Positions 11,645 through 23,536 of a stretch of 47,511 nucleotides of DNA are shown here, piece after piece. This DNA comes from Thermomucor indicae-seudaticae. Its lineage: Eukaryota > Mucoromycota > Mucoromycetes > Mucorales > Lichtheimiaceae. The position numbers and the translations under genes are program-made. Where the stretch lies: the NCBI GenBank assembly GCA_000787465.1, contig JSYX01000252.1, positions 1-47,511 of the forward strand, in the 5' to 3' direction. Within the stretch, counting starts at the first letter, position 1; each line of letters begins with the position of its first letter. The notes below the pieces were generated by a model, which had not been told where the DNA came from, did not search any database, and saw nothing but the letters and a program-made list of their open reading frames with translations.

Positions 11645-12270
11645 TTATCTAAAAAACCAATAATAAGCTATAATAACCACAATGACGATGAAAAAGACCA
11701 AATAGCACATGGTTGCACCGGACTCTTTCTCTGCCATGACTTTGAAATTGTGCATGGTCTTGTTGAGGATTGACCCCGTATCAGAAAATTGATTATTCTG
11801 TTGCAGCAGAGTTAAGTATTGCGTTAATCCAAGCAAAGGGGCGCACACTGTACCATATTTTCCAGTAAGCTGTTGCCTGATCGAATTTCTTCGCCTATTT
11901 TGCCCGTAATCTAGATGGCCCAGGTTTCAACACTCCGCATTAATGCAACGAAAAGTGGGGTTTGTGCCTTACAGTCTTTAGGGCCTGTACTTTGGCGGAT
12001 AAACCACTTATCCGCTCGTCGCTCTGGCTTTCAAGATATTCCAGATCACGGTCGTCCATTTTTAGTTTGACTGATGCTGGAGATGATGAGTGGGAACGAT
12101 CTTGTAATGTCGGCGATGGCGTCGAGAATTGCCGTGCATCCCCTAACAGCGCTGACCGATTGTGAAGATGTTGGAAAGACCTGTAGCAAAGAGTTATAGA
12201 CGAAGCAGGCTCAAGTGTTGCAGACTGCTTGAACGCACCTTACACTTCTGGAGCCAAATTGCCGTGACAT
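11645..12270 (-). CDS. BET1: Bet1-type Qc-SNARE (ER-Golgi)
   Basis: SNARE for ER-to-Golgi COPII vesicle fusion, with Sed5, Bos1 and Sec22. Exons: 12270-12239, 12180-11973, 11910-11854, and a last exon ending with TAA at 11645-11647. The N-terminus MSRQFGSR parallels yeast Bet1 MSSRF. The SNARE motif runs from LEYLESQSDERISGLSAKVQ through TGKIGEEIRSGNSLLENM to NKTMHNFKVMAEKE, and the protein ends in a 20-residue tail anchor (MCYLVFFIVIVVIIAYYWFF). The LESQS and IGEEIR blocks separate it from Sft1. Convergent with COQ7. Confidence 0.9.
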
Positions 12271-12483
12271 TATTTTCAAAGAACTGGCTGTTCCAATGTG
12301 CTCGGCTCATTTCCACTTAATGGAAGCGTGTTCGCTGACTTTGAATTACTGTCCATACAGTATGCCCCATGCCCGCGCGGAAAAAGCAGAATAGGTTTCA
12401 ATGATATATCTATGTGTTTTCTACATTCATGAAATAGGGTATGATACATGAGGAGAAGGATTATTCTCGGGATTTTCTGCAAT

Positions 12484-15400
12484 CTACTCTTTAGCTACAG
12501 CTCGCAAGCCGGCCTTCAACTGTCGCAACAACTCTCGACCTAGGATGACCTGTGCATCAGCCAAACTGTAAAATAGACACTACCATGCGTTGTAGAAAAT
12601 AACTCACCGCCGATAAAGTGATGATCAAGTGGGCCCCATTCCACTTGCCAAGGTGCACCGTCTTCGAGTTTTTCAATCTCTGACCAATCATCAAACACAG
12701 GTGTATCATCGAGTGGTATATCGCGACCATTAGCCGTGACGACACGCAAGATCTTACGGGACTTGTAGGTTGCCACTATATGGATCCGCTGTGCAAGAGA
12801 TCTACCGGTGTCAGTTGGATTCACACGAATCCAGACACTGAGATAGGCCAAATATGCATCAGTATAACAAGAGCGGCATATTAAAATTAACCCTGATGAA
12901 ATTACCGCTGGCCTGGATTAACACTCGGTACCGTGATATGCCGGTGATTTGGATCCGCTAAAAAGAATAAGATCGTTGGCATTTGTTCGATAACCCGTAA
13001 ATCGGTAGATCTTACATTTGGGTATCTTGGGTAGTGCCTTATTCACATCAGTTTTCTTTGCTGGCTTGGCATTGCCGGCACTGCTTTCTGGATCGACCTT
13101 GTAATAGCCAAATTCGTTGGCCGGCACTGTTGACAGTCGGATCTTCTTCTTTAATACCTCCAAACGCAAGCCTAATACTTTTCTCGGTAGTCATTATTTA
13201 CCTTCTCCTGTGACGCTTTGGTCATAGAGTGTGGTTGTATCTTCCGAGTTCAGAGCTGGAGGTGCGCCTGCACGTAATAGGTTTGCCGGATAAACATGCG
13301 GTGTGAACATGTACGATGTGTCGTCGTAGGATGCGGGAGGTATATACGACGACGGTTGCTGTCTGTGGTGATGCAAGTAAGCGCTCATTTCTGGCGTCAA
13401 TAAAGCTCCTGTGGACCATGTGCGAAGGCGGCGGGTGTCTGCTTCTGGAGTCTGCTGAGTCTTCTCATCCTTAAGAGAACTCGACCCATCCATAATACCA
13501 GCTAAACGCGTTTGCAAAACGCTGACGGAAGGACTGGGTGCCGTCGATTCCTGCGGTAGTTCATTCGAACTTTCCCATTTGTTCGAGTCCAGTCCTGCCT
13601 TGATGGATTCACCGATCATATGCAGGCTTGGCTCTATCCGAGTAACTGTTCCTCTGGTCTGCTTCTTTCCGGCGGGTTTTGGTGGATCGTCGTAGCTAAT
13701 ATCCACAAGAACGCCTTCTTTCGTGTCTTCTTTCTTTTGTGGTTCCTGAGACTTTGCTTCAGCCTCGTCTTTACCCTTTTTGCTATTAGGAACAACCACG
13801 TCCTCCTCGTCATCGTCTACCGAACTAACATCGTCCTCGTCCGCGCTTAGATCATCCGGCGTATTCAGATCAACCAGGTCCGCTTCGTCAAAAAAGCTAG
13901 CAGGGTCCACACCTTCGGGCAAAGGCTCAATCTTTTTCTCTCCTTTGGCGGTTTCGACCGTAATAGTCACTGTTCCTTTCTCCTTTTCCTTCTCGTCATC
14001 GTCCTCTTCCTCCTCTTCCTCCTCCTCCTCCTCCTCTTCTTCTTCTTCTCCTTCTTCTCCTTCTTCTTCCTCTGATGATGATGATGTTGCCGCAACAGCA
14101 AAGTGATCCGCAAAAGGATCCTCTTCGTCTTTCCTTGATTGCTTGGTGGTCTGCGCTGCCACTGCCGTCATGCCATTTTTGCCCGAGCTGACACTTTCTG
14201 GTTCTCGGCGCCAGTAAACAAAGTCAGAATCATCTACTTCTTCGTCGCTTTCGTTCGTGGTCTGTGGACGGGTAATAGGAGTTTGTGGAGGTGAAGACTC
14301 GTTCGGCTTTTGCCACGATCTTTTGCCCTTTGCTGTAAATGAGTCTTCCGTCGTCTCTTTCTTAAAGATGTTATCCACAGAGGCCAACGGAGACACATGT
14401 CTTGCAGTCCCGTTCGGTTTCATGAGCCTCTTCTCAGTAGATTCATGACAGTTGCTTGTAGCCGGACCAGGTTTAGGAACTGGCAAAGGCACAGGCACTG
14501 GCATATAGGGGCGTTGTACTGGCTGGTTATCGTTTTTGGGGATTTCCTGATGCTGCTGCTGCTGCGCCTGTGGTGGCACAAAATACATCACAGGGCGTTC
14601 TATCCTCACATCGTTGTTGTTGTTGCTGCTACCGCTGCTGTGGTTGTTGTTGTTGGTCGAGGGTATAACCAGAGCTGATCCACCAGACTGTTGTTCTTGC
14701 AAAGGCGGACGCTGCCGTGGTACTGGTTGTGGATTAGGCGGTGCCGATTGAGGGGTGATACTGTAGCTCTGCTGTGACAAAGAGGGGGGAGTTGTATACG
14801 AAGGGTAAAGAGGAGCAGTATTCTGTTGAACATATGGGGTGGATCCATTCATATGCTGCGACGTCGTCGCGATATAGGATGATGAACCATGGCTTGCCGG
14901 GAGAGGGTGCTGGTAACTAGACTGACTCGATATAGAGGAAGTTGTTGACTGATGGTGGTTTTGGTTTAACGTTGCTGGACGGTATGGCGAAGGATTGGAT
15001 GTAGCAGATGATGAAGAAGATGGGACATTTGTTGGTGCAGACGCAGAAGGATTTGCGTGATTGTTACCAGGCTGCGACGGATACACCGGCGTTAATTGCC
15101 TTGGTGGAAGTGGCGGTCGTACATGTACCGCTCCCGTGTCAGCCATGTTCGTCGAAGGCGTGTACGGTGGAGGCGGCACTTCTAGTATAGGTGTCGATTG
15201 TTGCTGTTGTACAGACTGGGATGGCCCTGGACGGCAACTCTGTAGACTAGCGGAAGAAGACGATGCCATAGACTGGATTGACGGCCTGGAAGAACTGGAT
15301 GTCATACTAGACGAAGCTGCAAATGTCTGTCAATACACGTAAGCGACACATTATAACGGTACGTACTTGGATGATATGCTGCAGGTTTGGACGGTAAAGG

Positions 15401-15685
15401 CGGCGGATTTGGCGAAGGAGTAGGTGAGGAAACACCGGACGACCCGGCAACCGGTGACGCTGTAACGACCGGGGAATCGGGGTCAACTTCTTGCGATGCT
15501 GACGATTGTCGTTGTTCGGCCTCGAACTCTTCCTGGAGTTTCCTCGCCATTTCTTCGTCCTTCAACTCTTGTTCTCTGCGCCGAGCAAGTTCCTCTTTCC
15601 ATTTCTCCTCTTCTTCTTGTTGTAGCTTTTTCACTAGCTTCAGTGATTTCGCTTCCTTATGTTCTCTTCCGAAAAGGTGTCTCAT
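12484..15685 (-). CDS. Large disordered protein with coiled-coil N-terminus and C-terminal globular domain
   Basis: Not assigned to a known family. Exon 1 (15685-15367) encodes a charged helix (LKLVKKLQQEEEEKWKEELA, then DEEMARKLQEEFEAEQ, which resembles ubiquitin-interacting-type helices) and a PPPLPSKP motif. The long second exon (15316 to about 13203) is Ser/Pro/Gln-rich with PPPYTPS and RPPLPPRQ (WW- and SH3-ligand-like), then an acidic run (about 13995-14080) and FFDEADLVDLNTPDDLSA. The C-terminal exons (GLRLEVLKKKIRLSTVP; KSDPNHRHITVPSVNPGQRV; VWIRVNPTDTGRSLAQRIHI; TANGRDIPLDDTPVFDDW) form a compact domain with a ubiquitin-like or RA-like beta-grasp feel. The end is unsettled: the spliced frame stops at 12540, or a frame VILGRELLRQLKAGL continues to a TAG at 12484. 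Confidence 0.7.
13990..14085 (-). repeat. Acidic-repeat tract, (GAG/GAA)n
   Basis: An imperfect trinucleotide run of CTC/CTT on the plus strand encodes a poly-Glu stretch in the minus-strand gene. The opposite strand shows a poly-Ser open frame that is only its shadow. Confidence 0.85.
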
Positions 15686-16145
15686 GAGAACCCCTCTTTT
15701 GTGATGTCACGGAAACTTCGCAGTGAGAAGAAAAGGATCACAACAGCTTTTAAGGTGTTCTTAAAAAAGACATGCGGTACTTTAATTCTGTAGGCACTTG
15801 AGTTCTTGAGCAACAAAAGAGATCGTCGTTCACTTGGCATAATGGCTTGGTTGCGGATACTCTTTTGCGCGTATAATAATATAATCGTGATACACAGAAA
15901 ATTTCTTAGTGTCATTCTAATAACTCTTGGCGACGTACGTATGCGTGTCTTGGGTTGTTTAGAACAGCGTATGTCATGTAACGTTTTCAGATTCTTGGCG
16001 TGCGTCTTTGACAGCTCGGTTTCAAAACCAGGATTGCAATGCATATATGCATATGCCATAATGCACGTGGATCCGGTACCTTACCGTTCAGAGAAACAAA
16101 TTACTATCTGATGATAGTCTCCTAAACACAAGTCGAACTGAAAGC
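15686..16145. other. Intergenic, divergent promoters
   Basis: 460 bp between the start codons of the large disordered protein (minus) and the CENP-H-like gene (plus). Moderately AT-rich; no conserved element or gene recognised. Confidence 0.4.
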
Positions 16146-17268
16146 ATGTTATTGACTGAACTTCCGCGAATGCCTGCGCCAAGGGCGCCAAAAAGGTCAG
16201 GAACCCAGATGCAAAACTCCGTCTTCCAACAGAAGAGTTGGTGGCGCAAAAGCTGCCTCCGCTTTTACAAGACAATGCAGAATAATGTTAACGACATTGT
16301 GACAGCCAAAGAACGCCAGATTCTCGATTCGCAACGAGAAATCGATTGGCTAAAGCGGCAAATTGCTCATTATGAGCAAATCCTATCATCTGCACCTCCG
16401 TCGTCGTCAGAACCGGCACCTCCGCCATCGTCAGATTCGCAGGAAAACGACAACGCTCCGTCCAAAGATAGTCTCGATACTTTGCGGGCCCAGCTCGATG
16501 TCTTATGCCAGTTTAACATGAGTAAAGAATGCCTTACGCGCAGTCTGGACGCGTCGCATTATGTTTTGAAAGCGCTCTATCCTCCCATCAGTGACCACGC
16601 CTCAATGGCACGAAAGCATGTTAATCCCGGACGACGTTTTACTGAAACGCTGCAGTTTTTCTTACGTGTTTTCGTTTTCTAGCGAACAATTGAAACAATT
16701 GATCGAAGAACGCGATAATTTGGTCGTCAGCTTTATGCAAACTTTCAAGGAGTGTCGCCATATAAAGAACGAGCTCGCGAAAACACAAGCCCAAATCATC
16801 CGTACGTTCAACTTGTCTGGGAGAGGTGATTGATAGTACTTGGACTAACTCATACAAAACTGCAGAACGGCATCAAGATAACCGCAAGCTGATGACCGCA
16901 ATACAGGAAGCTAAAATGCGGCAGCTTGAAGACGAACTTGCTGAGGGGAATATTGCGATGCCTGACGGCATGAACACTGAGGGGACAAATCCAGAGGAAG
17001 TGTAAATGTTGAAATATCCCATTCGTTTCCTGTCTTCTGCAGTAGCTTAACGAACTGGAATCTCCATGTATAGATTGCGCGAATTGCAAGCGAAATGGGA
17101 AATTGCTCGGAATGTCTTGATCGTAAGCATGATAGGTGGGGGGGAGAGTGTTCCGATTAAGCTCACCACATGTTTGTTTAGCGCTTGATAATTGAGAGTG
17201 GAATCGATTGGGCTAATGACGAGCATTGGCTTAAAGTCATGCTAAGGATAGGCGACGAACTGAGCTAG
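16146..17268 (+). CDS. CENP-H-like inner kinetochore protein
   Basis: Probable CCAN subunit related to CENP-H (Fta3 in fission yeast, Mcm16 in budding yeast). Five exons: 16146-16615, 16683-16801, 16866-17001, 17074-17122 and 17182-17268; 286 residues, all in frame. Mostly coiled coil: KERQILDSQREIDWLKRQIA, EQLKQLIEERDNLVVSF, RHQDNRKLMTAIQEAKMRQL, EVLRELQAKWEIARNVL. The C-terminal IESGIDWANDEHWLKVML matches the family signature (I-x-G-S-G-V-x-W-A-x-D). The second join needs a GC donor (CGAAA|GCATGT at 16616). The start is uncertain: an ATG at 16170 is in frame, and another frame over 16165-16275 also looks coding. Confidence 0.65.
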
Positions 17269-17396
17269 GAATCTCACGAAACCTCCTCCAACTTTTTCTG
17301 TATTATACTTGTCTGTTATTACAGCATTACAACGTGTACATAAGTTACTCGATTTACAAATGCATTTTGCTGTGTACTCAAAGGAAATGTAGAACT

Positions 17397-18978
17397 CTAT
17401 GCAGGTGGTAGGAATGCAGCGAAAAGGACTATTCCAACTAGCCCATAGAGAACAAAATAAGAAAGAACGACATTGGCAGAGCAATATCCCTTCTTGTCAT
17501 CCTTGCATAGACCTTGTTCCCACAGCTCAGCCGTATACCAGTACAAAGGCGGCACGGACGTAAAAAATCGTATTATCACTTGAACGTGCATGCAGGTAGT
17601 TGCGTAAACGAGCAGAAATCCCCATAGATAAATGAACGGGGCTGCCGTTTGGCTTGCATACACCGAGGCTGTAGGTTTGGATCCTTGTGTATATCTCGAT
17701 GAGCCAAAGGGTTGCTGTTTCGAGCACGAGAGTGGGTCTCATACCTTTAGCACTCCTCTTTTCTGAGCAAAAACCGAGCGACCAGAACCTTGATTTGTCA
17801 TAGCTTGCATAAGTGGATATTCCGGCAATACTTAGGAGAATGATGGGCGCAGCCAAAAGGAAGTTCGGGATTTGCTTTAGCTCGTAATACGCGAACAAAC
17901 CATTATTCCTGCGCAAACGGAGTCAATCAACCTGCCTGCATCGTCTTGCAAAAGCTTTGCCAGATACCAATAATGCTTTTGTACGTAGCTATACAACAAC
18001 GGTATGGACCGATCACACCAAGGCTGCCGTTCGACAGAATCGACGCAGAATTGAACGTATCCGATATACTGGAACGCAGCGAAGCCTGTTACAGTTATTG
18101 CACTGTACACCACTGCAGAGATCAGACCGTTGACAAGGTCCTTATTTTAGGAATTAGTAGGCTTGTCATCTTTTTCTCTAGGTTCTCCAATTTACCTGAA
18201 TACGACTTTTGTTGATGCATCGAAGAAGGACTTTGTCATAAACAAAGAAACCAGAGTACACAATGGCATTGGACCGAGTAAGGGATGCCAGAGCCCACAC
18301 AAGCGAGGCAGCAAAGTACCGCTTTTGCACATACCAAGTCATGCCCGTAAAACTGAGCCAAGCAAAAACAGGCTCAGTGTACACAGACGACATAAACATG
18401 GCAGGAGGAGACAGACTGAAGGCGATCGCAGACAATAGAGCCAGTCGGCTCTTGTGGAACACCGCCTCGGTCAATCTGGTTGTACTCCTTGTCAATCCAC
18501 GTCCTTTCCTTCTATATTTCTTTTTCTGACCTATATAATGCTCGAGCTGCTAGCACAAACGAAACGTTTGTTATTAATATACCGGAGAGAATATAGGTAT
18601 ACTGCTCCCCAAGCACAGAATGTAAAGGCCAAAGAACTAGTAAACGAAAAAGACGCGTCAAGCCACACTTTTCGTTGTCCTTTCCTATCGCGCCCCCAAA
18701 CCTGTAGTGGCCAAAAATCGTGTCAGCATGGGTAGGAAAGGAAAGAACGCATGCTGCTGCTCATAAACGTAGCCATGTTGTGCAATCGCAGTAAAGTACA
18801 ATGCATCCCATCGAAGAAACGCATTAAGGCACCGATGAATCAAAGATGGAGCCGAAGCAAGCTGAATATCTGCTGAGGAATCATACGCTCCCGTCCATAG
18901 ATATGACAGAATACCAAGCGAGATGGCGACTAGCCTGGTCGCGATTGCAAATGCACAGACGCGATTCGAGGTGCTCAT
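17397..18978 (-). CDS. GPI18: GPI mannosyltransferase 2 (PIG-V)
   Basis: ER multi-pass enzyme that adds the second mannose to the GPI anchor precursor. The N-terminal exon starts MSTSNRVCAFAIATRLVAIS and carries the family block LRWDALYFTAIAQHGYVYEQ then QHAFFPFLPML, including the conserved R-W-D and HGY..EQ..AFFP signature of PIG-V. Later exons give AFSLSPPAMFMSSVYTEPVF, LASLTRSNAIVYSGF, FAYYELKQIPNFLLAAPII and the last segment AAPFIYLWGFLLVYATTCMH then NVVLSYFVLYGLVGIVLF, hydrophobic helices ending at a stop at 17397. Several introns; edges not all resolved. It lies 195 bp downstream of the GPCR gene on the same strand. Confidence 0.9.
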
Positions 18979-19172
18979 GGCAGTTCGTTGAGGTAGCGGA
19001 GGATCAAACTGTCGAACCAGTAAGTAGGTATACAGTGATATGTACAGCTTTATTACAGAACAATTACAATATGGTAAAGGATAGTGATAACAATTAAGAG
19101 AAGGTCAGAAGGAGGTATTGTGACAACTAGTCTTTTGTACAAATACAAGTGGGGATACGATAAAACGAAGAA

Positions 19173-22100
19173 TTAGTAATGTTGTGGTTGGTAAGCATCG
19201 CTGACGACGCTACTGGCAAATGATCCGGGAGGTGTCAATGATAATGGCATCTGCTGATAAGAAGGCGAGGAAGACAGCCAATGATCACTCGTGCTCCGAT
19301 GATGGTAAGGAAGCAATCTGTCGCTGCTGTCGTTGACAGTATCGGATGGGAATGTGGGACGGTCAAAAGTCATCTCGGTGTCATTATCAAGGTAGTTGGT
19401 CGTTGTCGACCGCTGATTGCTCGTTGGTCTTGAAGTTGCATTGCTGACATGGGTGCGCACAGCTCCAAAGGTCATCATGGGGTCCTGTATCGGTGCCACA
19501 TACGGATCATTTTGAGAAATGGCTCTCTGGGAAATGGTTACCAGATCATTCGCAGGAGCTTCTACGCGGCTGTTGTTCTCCAAGACGCTGTCGACAGGGC
19601 CACGGAACCACTGCAGCCATCGCTGGAGTGCTACTTGATCGTGCACTTGGAATAAGAAAATCCTTTCATCGTCTGTCCGTACTCGGAAAATATATCGATT
19701 TGCCGTGGCACATTCCGGTTCGCAGGTCAAATAGTAGTACCGACGAGCAGAGTGACCGGATTGCTATAACAAAAGCCCCAATTAAACACGATCCCATGAG
19801 GCAGATACTCAATAAGTTTGCTTACATTCATCAAAATGAAGAACCGCTTCAAGGGCACGACGACGACATGGTGTAGTTCCCAAATAGAGAAGTAATTAAA
19901 CCTAGAGCCCTTCTTGACGGGTAATACTCCTTCATGAGCTTGAACACTGAAATCCAAGAGATTTCTGGCAGCCAGATTTTCGTTCACAGCTTGACTAGAG
20001 TCCGAATAATCCACGAACGACATGCCTGTTCTGGAAAACTCATCCCGACTGTTGCTTCGCTCTCTGTACCTTGGATCTCCCATCCGCCAGAAGTGCTTGC
20101 GATGTTGCACATAGACATATTGCATAATGACCGAAAACTTGGGCATAAAAAGCACTACAAGCGTGAATGTGGCACCAAACAGAAGCGCAGAAAGCTTCAG
20201 GTAGGTCGATATCAAGTACTGCTGGATTGGCAGAAAGAAGCCTGGGCTGGCCAAACACACAGCGAGACCGATATTGCTATACGCAATCATTTGATAAGCC
20301 TGGACATTGCTGTCGTGCTGTCAGGTAAGCTTACTATGTCACATAGGCGACTTGGTTCGTCTCGGCCCACTTTCCTCTGACTTTTCTGGTCTTCAGGATA
20401 TACCATCCATTGTCAATCTATGGTGCACTTATATCTCCTTTCTTGTGTATCATTGGTTGCCTTACCCTAAAAGCCAGCACTGCTGCGACCAGCATCAGGA
20501 TTGCGCACAGGATAAGCACGGTAATTTGGGAAGCATTAACGTGGCCCCAGTCTCCGTCAGCACCAGGATAGACACAGAGCCAACAAAAGTTGTTTGGATC
20601 GACCATGACTTGAATGATTGCTACAGGATGGATACTGTGCCAGACGATAAATGGTATATAAATGATGATCCCGAAAACTGCCACGATGCGCATCAAGTAC
20701 ATCGATCTCAATCGAGATGTCCGGACGGTAAACACGTTTTGAAAGCTGCATGAGATTTGTTATCGGGTCAGATACGTTCCCGTGTGTGCCAGGATCTGCA
20801 CAGAGCGACTTACATGCGGTAGATCCTATAGAAAATATATCGTTAATTCTCTGATAGACGCGACTGTCGTGATGATTGCAAGACATACCGATAGTTTTTG
20901 GCAATGATGCTGCCAACAACAAAAACAAACGCGCCTGATATGACGAAGTCACGCGCAATGCATTTGGCAGGATTCGGTCGTCCAAGAAACAGAAAAGCCC
21001 CAATGTAACTCAACATGAGGCCAGTTAGTTGGATGCAGCAAAACGTCGGACTAGAAACCATGATAGGCTTCAAGTCTCGATAGAGGACGACAAGCAGCAT
21101 CATCGTTATACAACAGAAAAGCCCGAGCCCGCTGATTGCCGAGACAAGAATTCCTGCTACGCTTGATGGATCAGGATTCAGGGCTATTCAGGATATATCA
21201 AGGAATATTGCCCTTTATCAGCAAAAAAGGTTCGTGACCGAGTGAGCATCACGAGACTTACCTTGCTTGTCAACCATGTCGGCCGGTTTCGTGGTTGTAT
21301 GTCCCAAGTAGAGGACGGTCGTATTATCCACGAACTCGAAATCTCCACCCTTCAGAGTGGCATACGTCACGACTTGTCCATTGAGCATATACTGCAAATT
21401 GAAGTATCTGGATTTGTGATGGACTGTGAGACACCCGAGTGTTCGGAGCACTGACAACCATCCCGTCCCGCCGCCCAAAATTAAACACAATCAAATCCAC
21501 ATGGCTCATTCAAACCCGCCTTCTTCTTTTACCAGCAAAGAAAACGGACGCGTCAATGACGTATAGACTTACCCAGTCATCAAATCCCCTGTTTCCTAAG
21601 AACATTAGCGTCCTCATTACTATTGGAGAATAGTCATTCAAATTACCTGTCTCTGAAAAGTTCATATAACCTATCAAGACCCCAAGTCGGAGGAAAACAG
21701 GGTGTTAGTGACAAAATTCCCCGTTCCTGTGGTCTCGTGCGACCATAATCCGCTGTGATAGCCTTACCTGCGGGCCCTGTGTAGTTGAGGTTGTAAAATG
21801 TGGGAGTCATATTGGAGGCATTAAAGGACCCTGAAGCGAGATCAGACAGGCCCTTTTGTCGTCCTCCTGGGTATTCGTTCAAAGCCTGCATATCCAGTTA
21901 GCAAAAATGTTGTTACCAGCTACACTCTTTCAAAATGTCGTACGTACCTTGTTTAGACCGAGCGCAAGGAGCTCCGCACAGGCAAAAGCATTTGGTGCAT
22001 TATATGCTAACCCTGACGAGTTCCAAGCAGACGGTGTGGTGCTTAATGCGCACATGGCATATAGCAAATTAGCTTCGTTGTTTTTCGTCGTCTTTGTATA

Positions 22101-23536
22101 TTTGCAAGATACTTACAAGTCTGCTGGGATCTCTTGCTGAGTCCAAGCTTTTTGCATTTCATCGTAAGCAGGAATTCCTGTTACTGGGGAATATGCACCG
22201 GTTGTGTTATCTATCTCCAGGCAGGCTAAATCTTCTGTTCTGTATCACTTACGATTCCATAAACCGCTAATAAACATGAGGCCATCGTAAGCTGCCAGCT
22301 CTTCCGGGCTGTGTACCATGTCACGGATGGCGGGAGACATGTCGTTCGTCAGCATCCACACCCAGCCCTCCGATAAGAGTCCCATTGACCTAATCCATAC
22401 ATACACGACAATCATTAGTCGCCTCTCCGCCAATCAGACACGTCCCATTTTCCTTTCCGTACATTGCGGTCTGTAGCACTTTCAATTGATCGGAAGTGTT
22501 TGAATCGGCGAAGATGACTATCCGAGCACCGGACAAAGCCAGTTGTTCCAAAGAATCTTCGGCCGTTATGGTAAATACATTGCGTGCAAGGGCGAGCGAC
22601 GTAAAAATACGCACCTTCGAGGCGATTCATGTCATATAAAGGAATCTGTGTCATGACGTGGATACCGTGACTCTCCGCTCTCGCCGCCATAGCCGATAAA
22701 ACTGAAAATAAATTGGGAATCAGTGGCATTTTCGGGGTGACGAAGAGCGTGGGACAAGCACACACGTTACCTTGTTGTCCGACACTGTCATCTGTGTAAA
22801 CCAAGGCAAACATGCTCCATCCCATGTGGACAACCCAATCGACCAGTGAGATTCCGAAAAGGACAACGTTTCCAACAGTTCGGAAAAAGTACGGGTAAAG
22901 TGTCTTGTCGGAAAGGTTGAGTGATGCTGAAGCGCATGAACATTGCGGAATTTGCTTCACACCCGTGATGCCGGCCTCTGTTTGCGTCATGGCGGATACC
23001 ATATCGCCAATTACAGCGCTATGTGTAAGCAAGCGAAGCGGTTATTGAGGGGCGACAGAATGCGATTATACATATCAGCACGTACTTGACGCCGGATTCA
23101 ACCATGTCTACTGTTGTCCATGCCGTCTGTCCCAGGTTGTTCTCGTCAGAAATGAAACGGGTAAAGTTGATTCGAACATCTTTTTTGTTTGATAACCAGC
23201 TGTCAATAGCACAGCGTGAGGGTACGCAAGTGGTGGAAGAGGTTTACCGGGTAAGATATTGGATTTTACAATATGGTTCGACGCCATTTGGATTGCTACC
23301 TCGCTGGCAACAATCATGTCGTTCAGTGTAGGATCTTGTGCACGTACGGCTGCCGGATCCGGAAATAGCACACCGATGTTGTATACGGGTAGTGAGCTGT
23401 TTGTGCTGTTTTGTTGCTGGGCATCGACATCTCTGGGTAAAATGAAGAGGAAAAGGCTGAGCAGTGAAGCAAGAGATACGATGGATGCCATTCGACGCCG
23501 TCGTGATGGTGGTGGACTTGGCCACCATTTAACCAT
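19173..23536 (-). CDS. Class C (GABA-B/glutamate-type) GPCR with C-terminal PH-like domain
   Basis: Putative plasma-membrane receptor. From ATG 23534-23536 (or 23491): signal peptide (MASIVSLASLLSLFLFILPR), then a Venus-flytrap ligand domain (VYNIGVLFPDPAAV; TQTEAGITGVKQIPQCSCAS; YPYFFRTVGNVVLFGISLVD; SLEQLALSGARIVIFADSNT; GLLSEGWVWMLTND). The seven-helix region runs from VAGILVSAISGLGLFCCITM (about 21160) through IIAKNYRIYRIFQNVFTVRT, LMRIVAVFGIIIYIPFIVW, SQITVLILCAILMLVAAVLA, IAYSNIGLAVCLA to ALLFGATFTLVVLFMPKF (about 20150). The cytosolic tail has HEGVLPVKKGSRFNY, FFILMN, then across an intron YYYLTCEPEC and DERIFLFQVHDQVALQRWLQ then WF, the layout of a PH domain, followed by a Ser/Thr-rich end. 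Many exons (more than ten). Confidence 0.88.

Noticed and set aside
13780..14106. Plus-strand poly-Ser open frame (108 codons)
   Set aside because: It is the antisense of the poly-Glu tract in the minus-strand gene; no independent coding signal.
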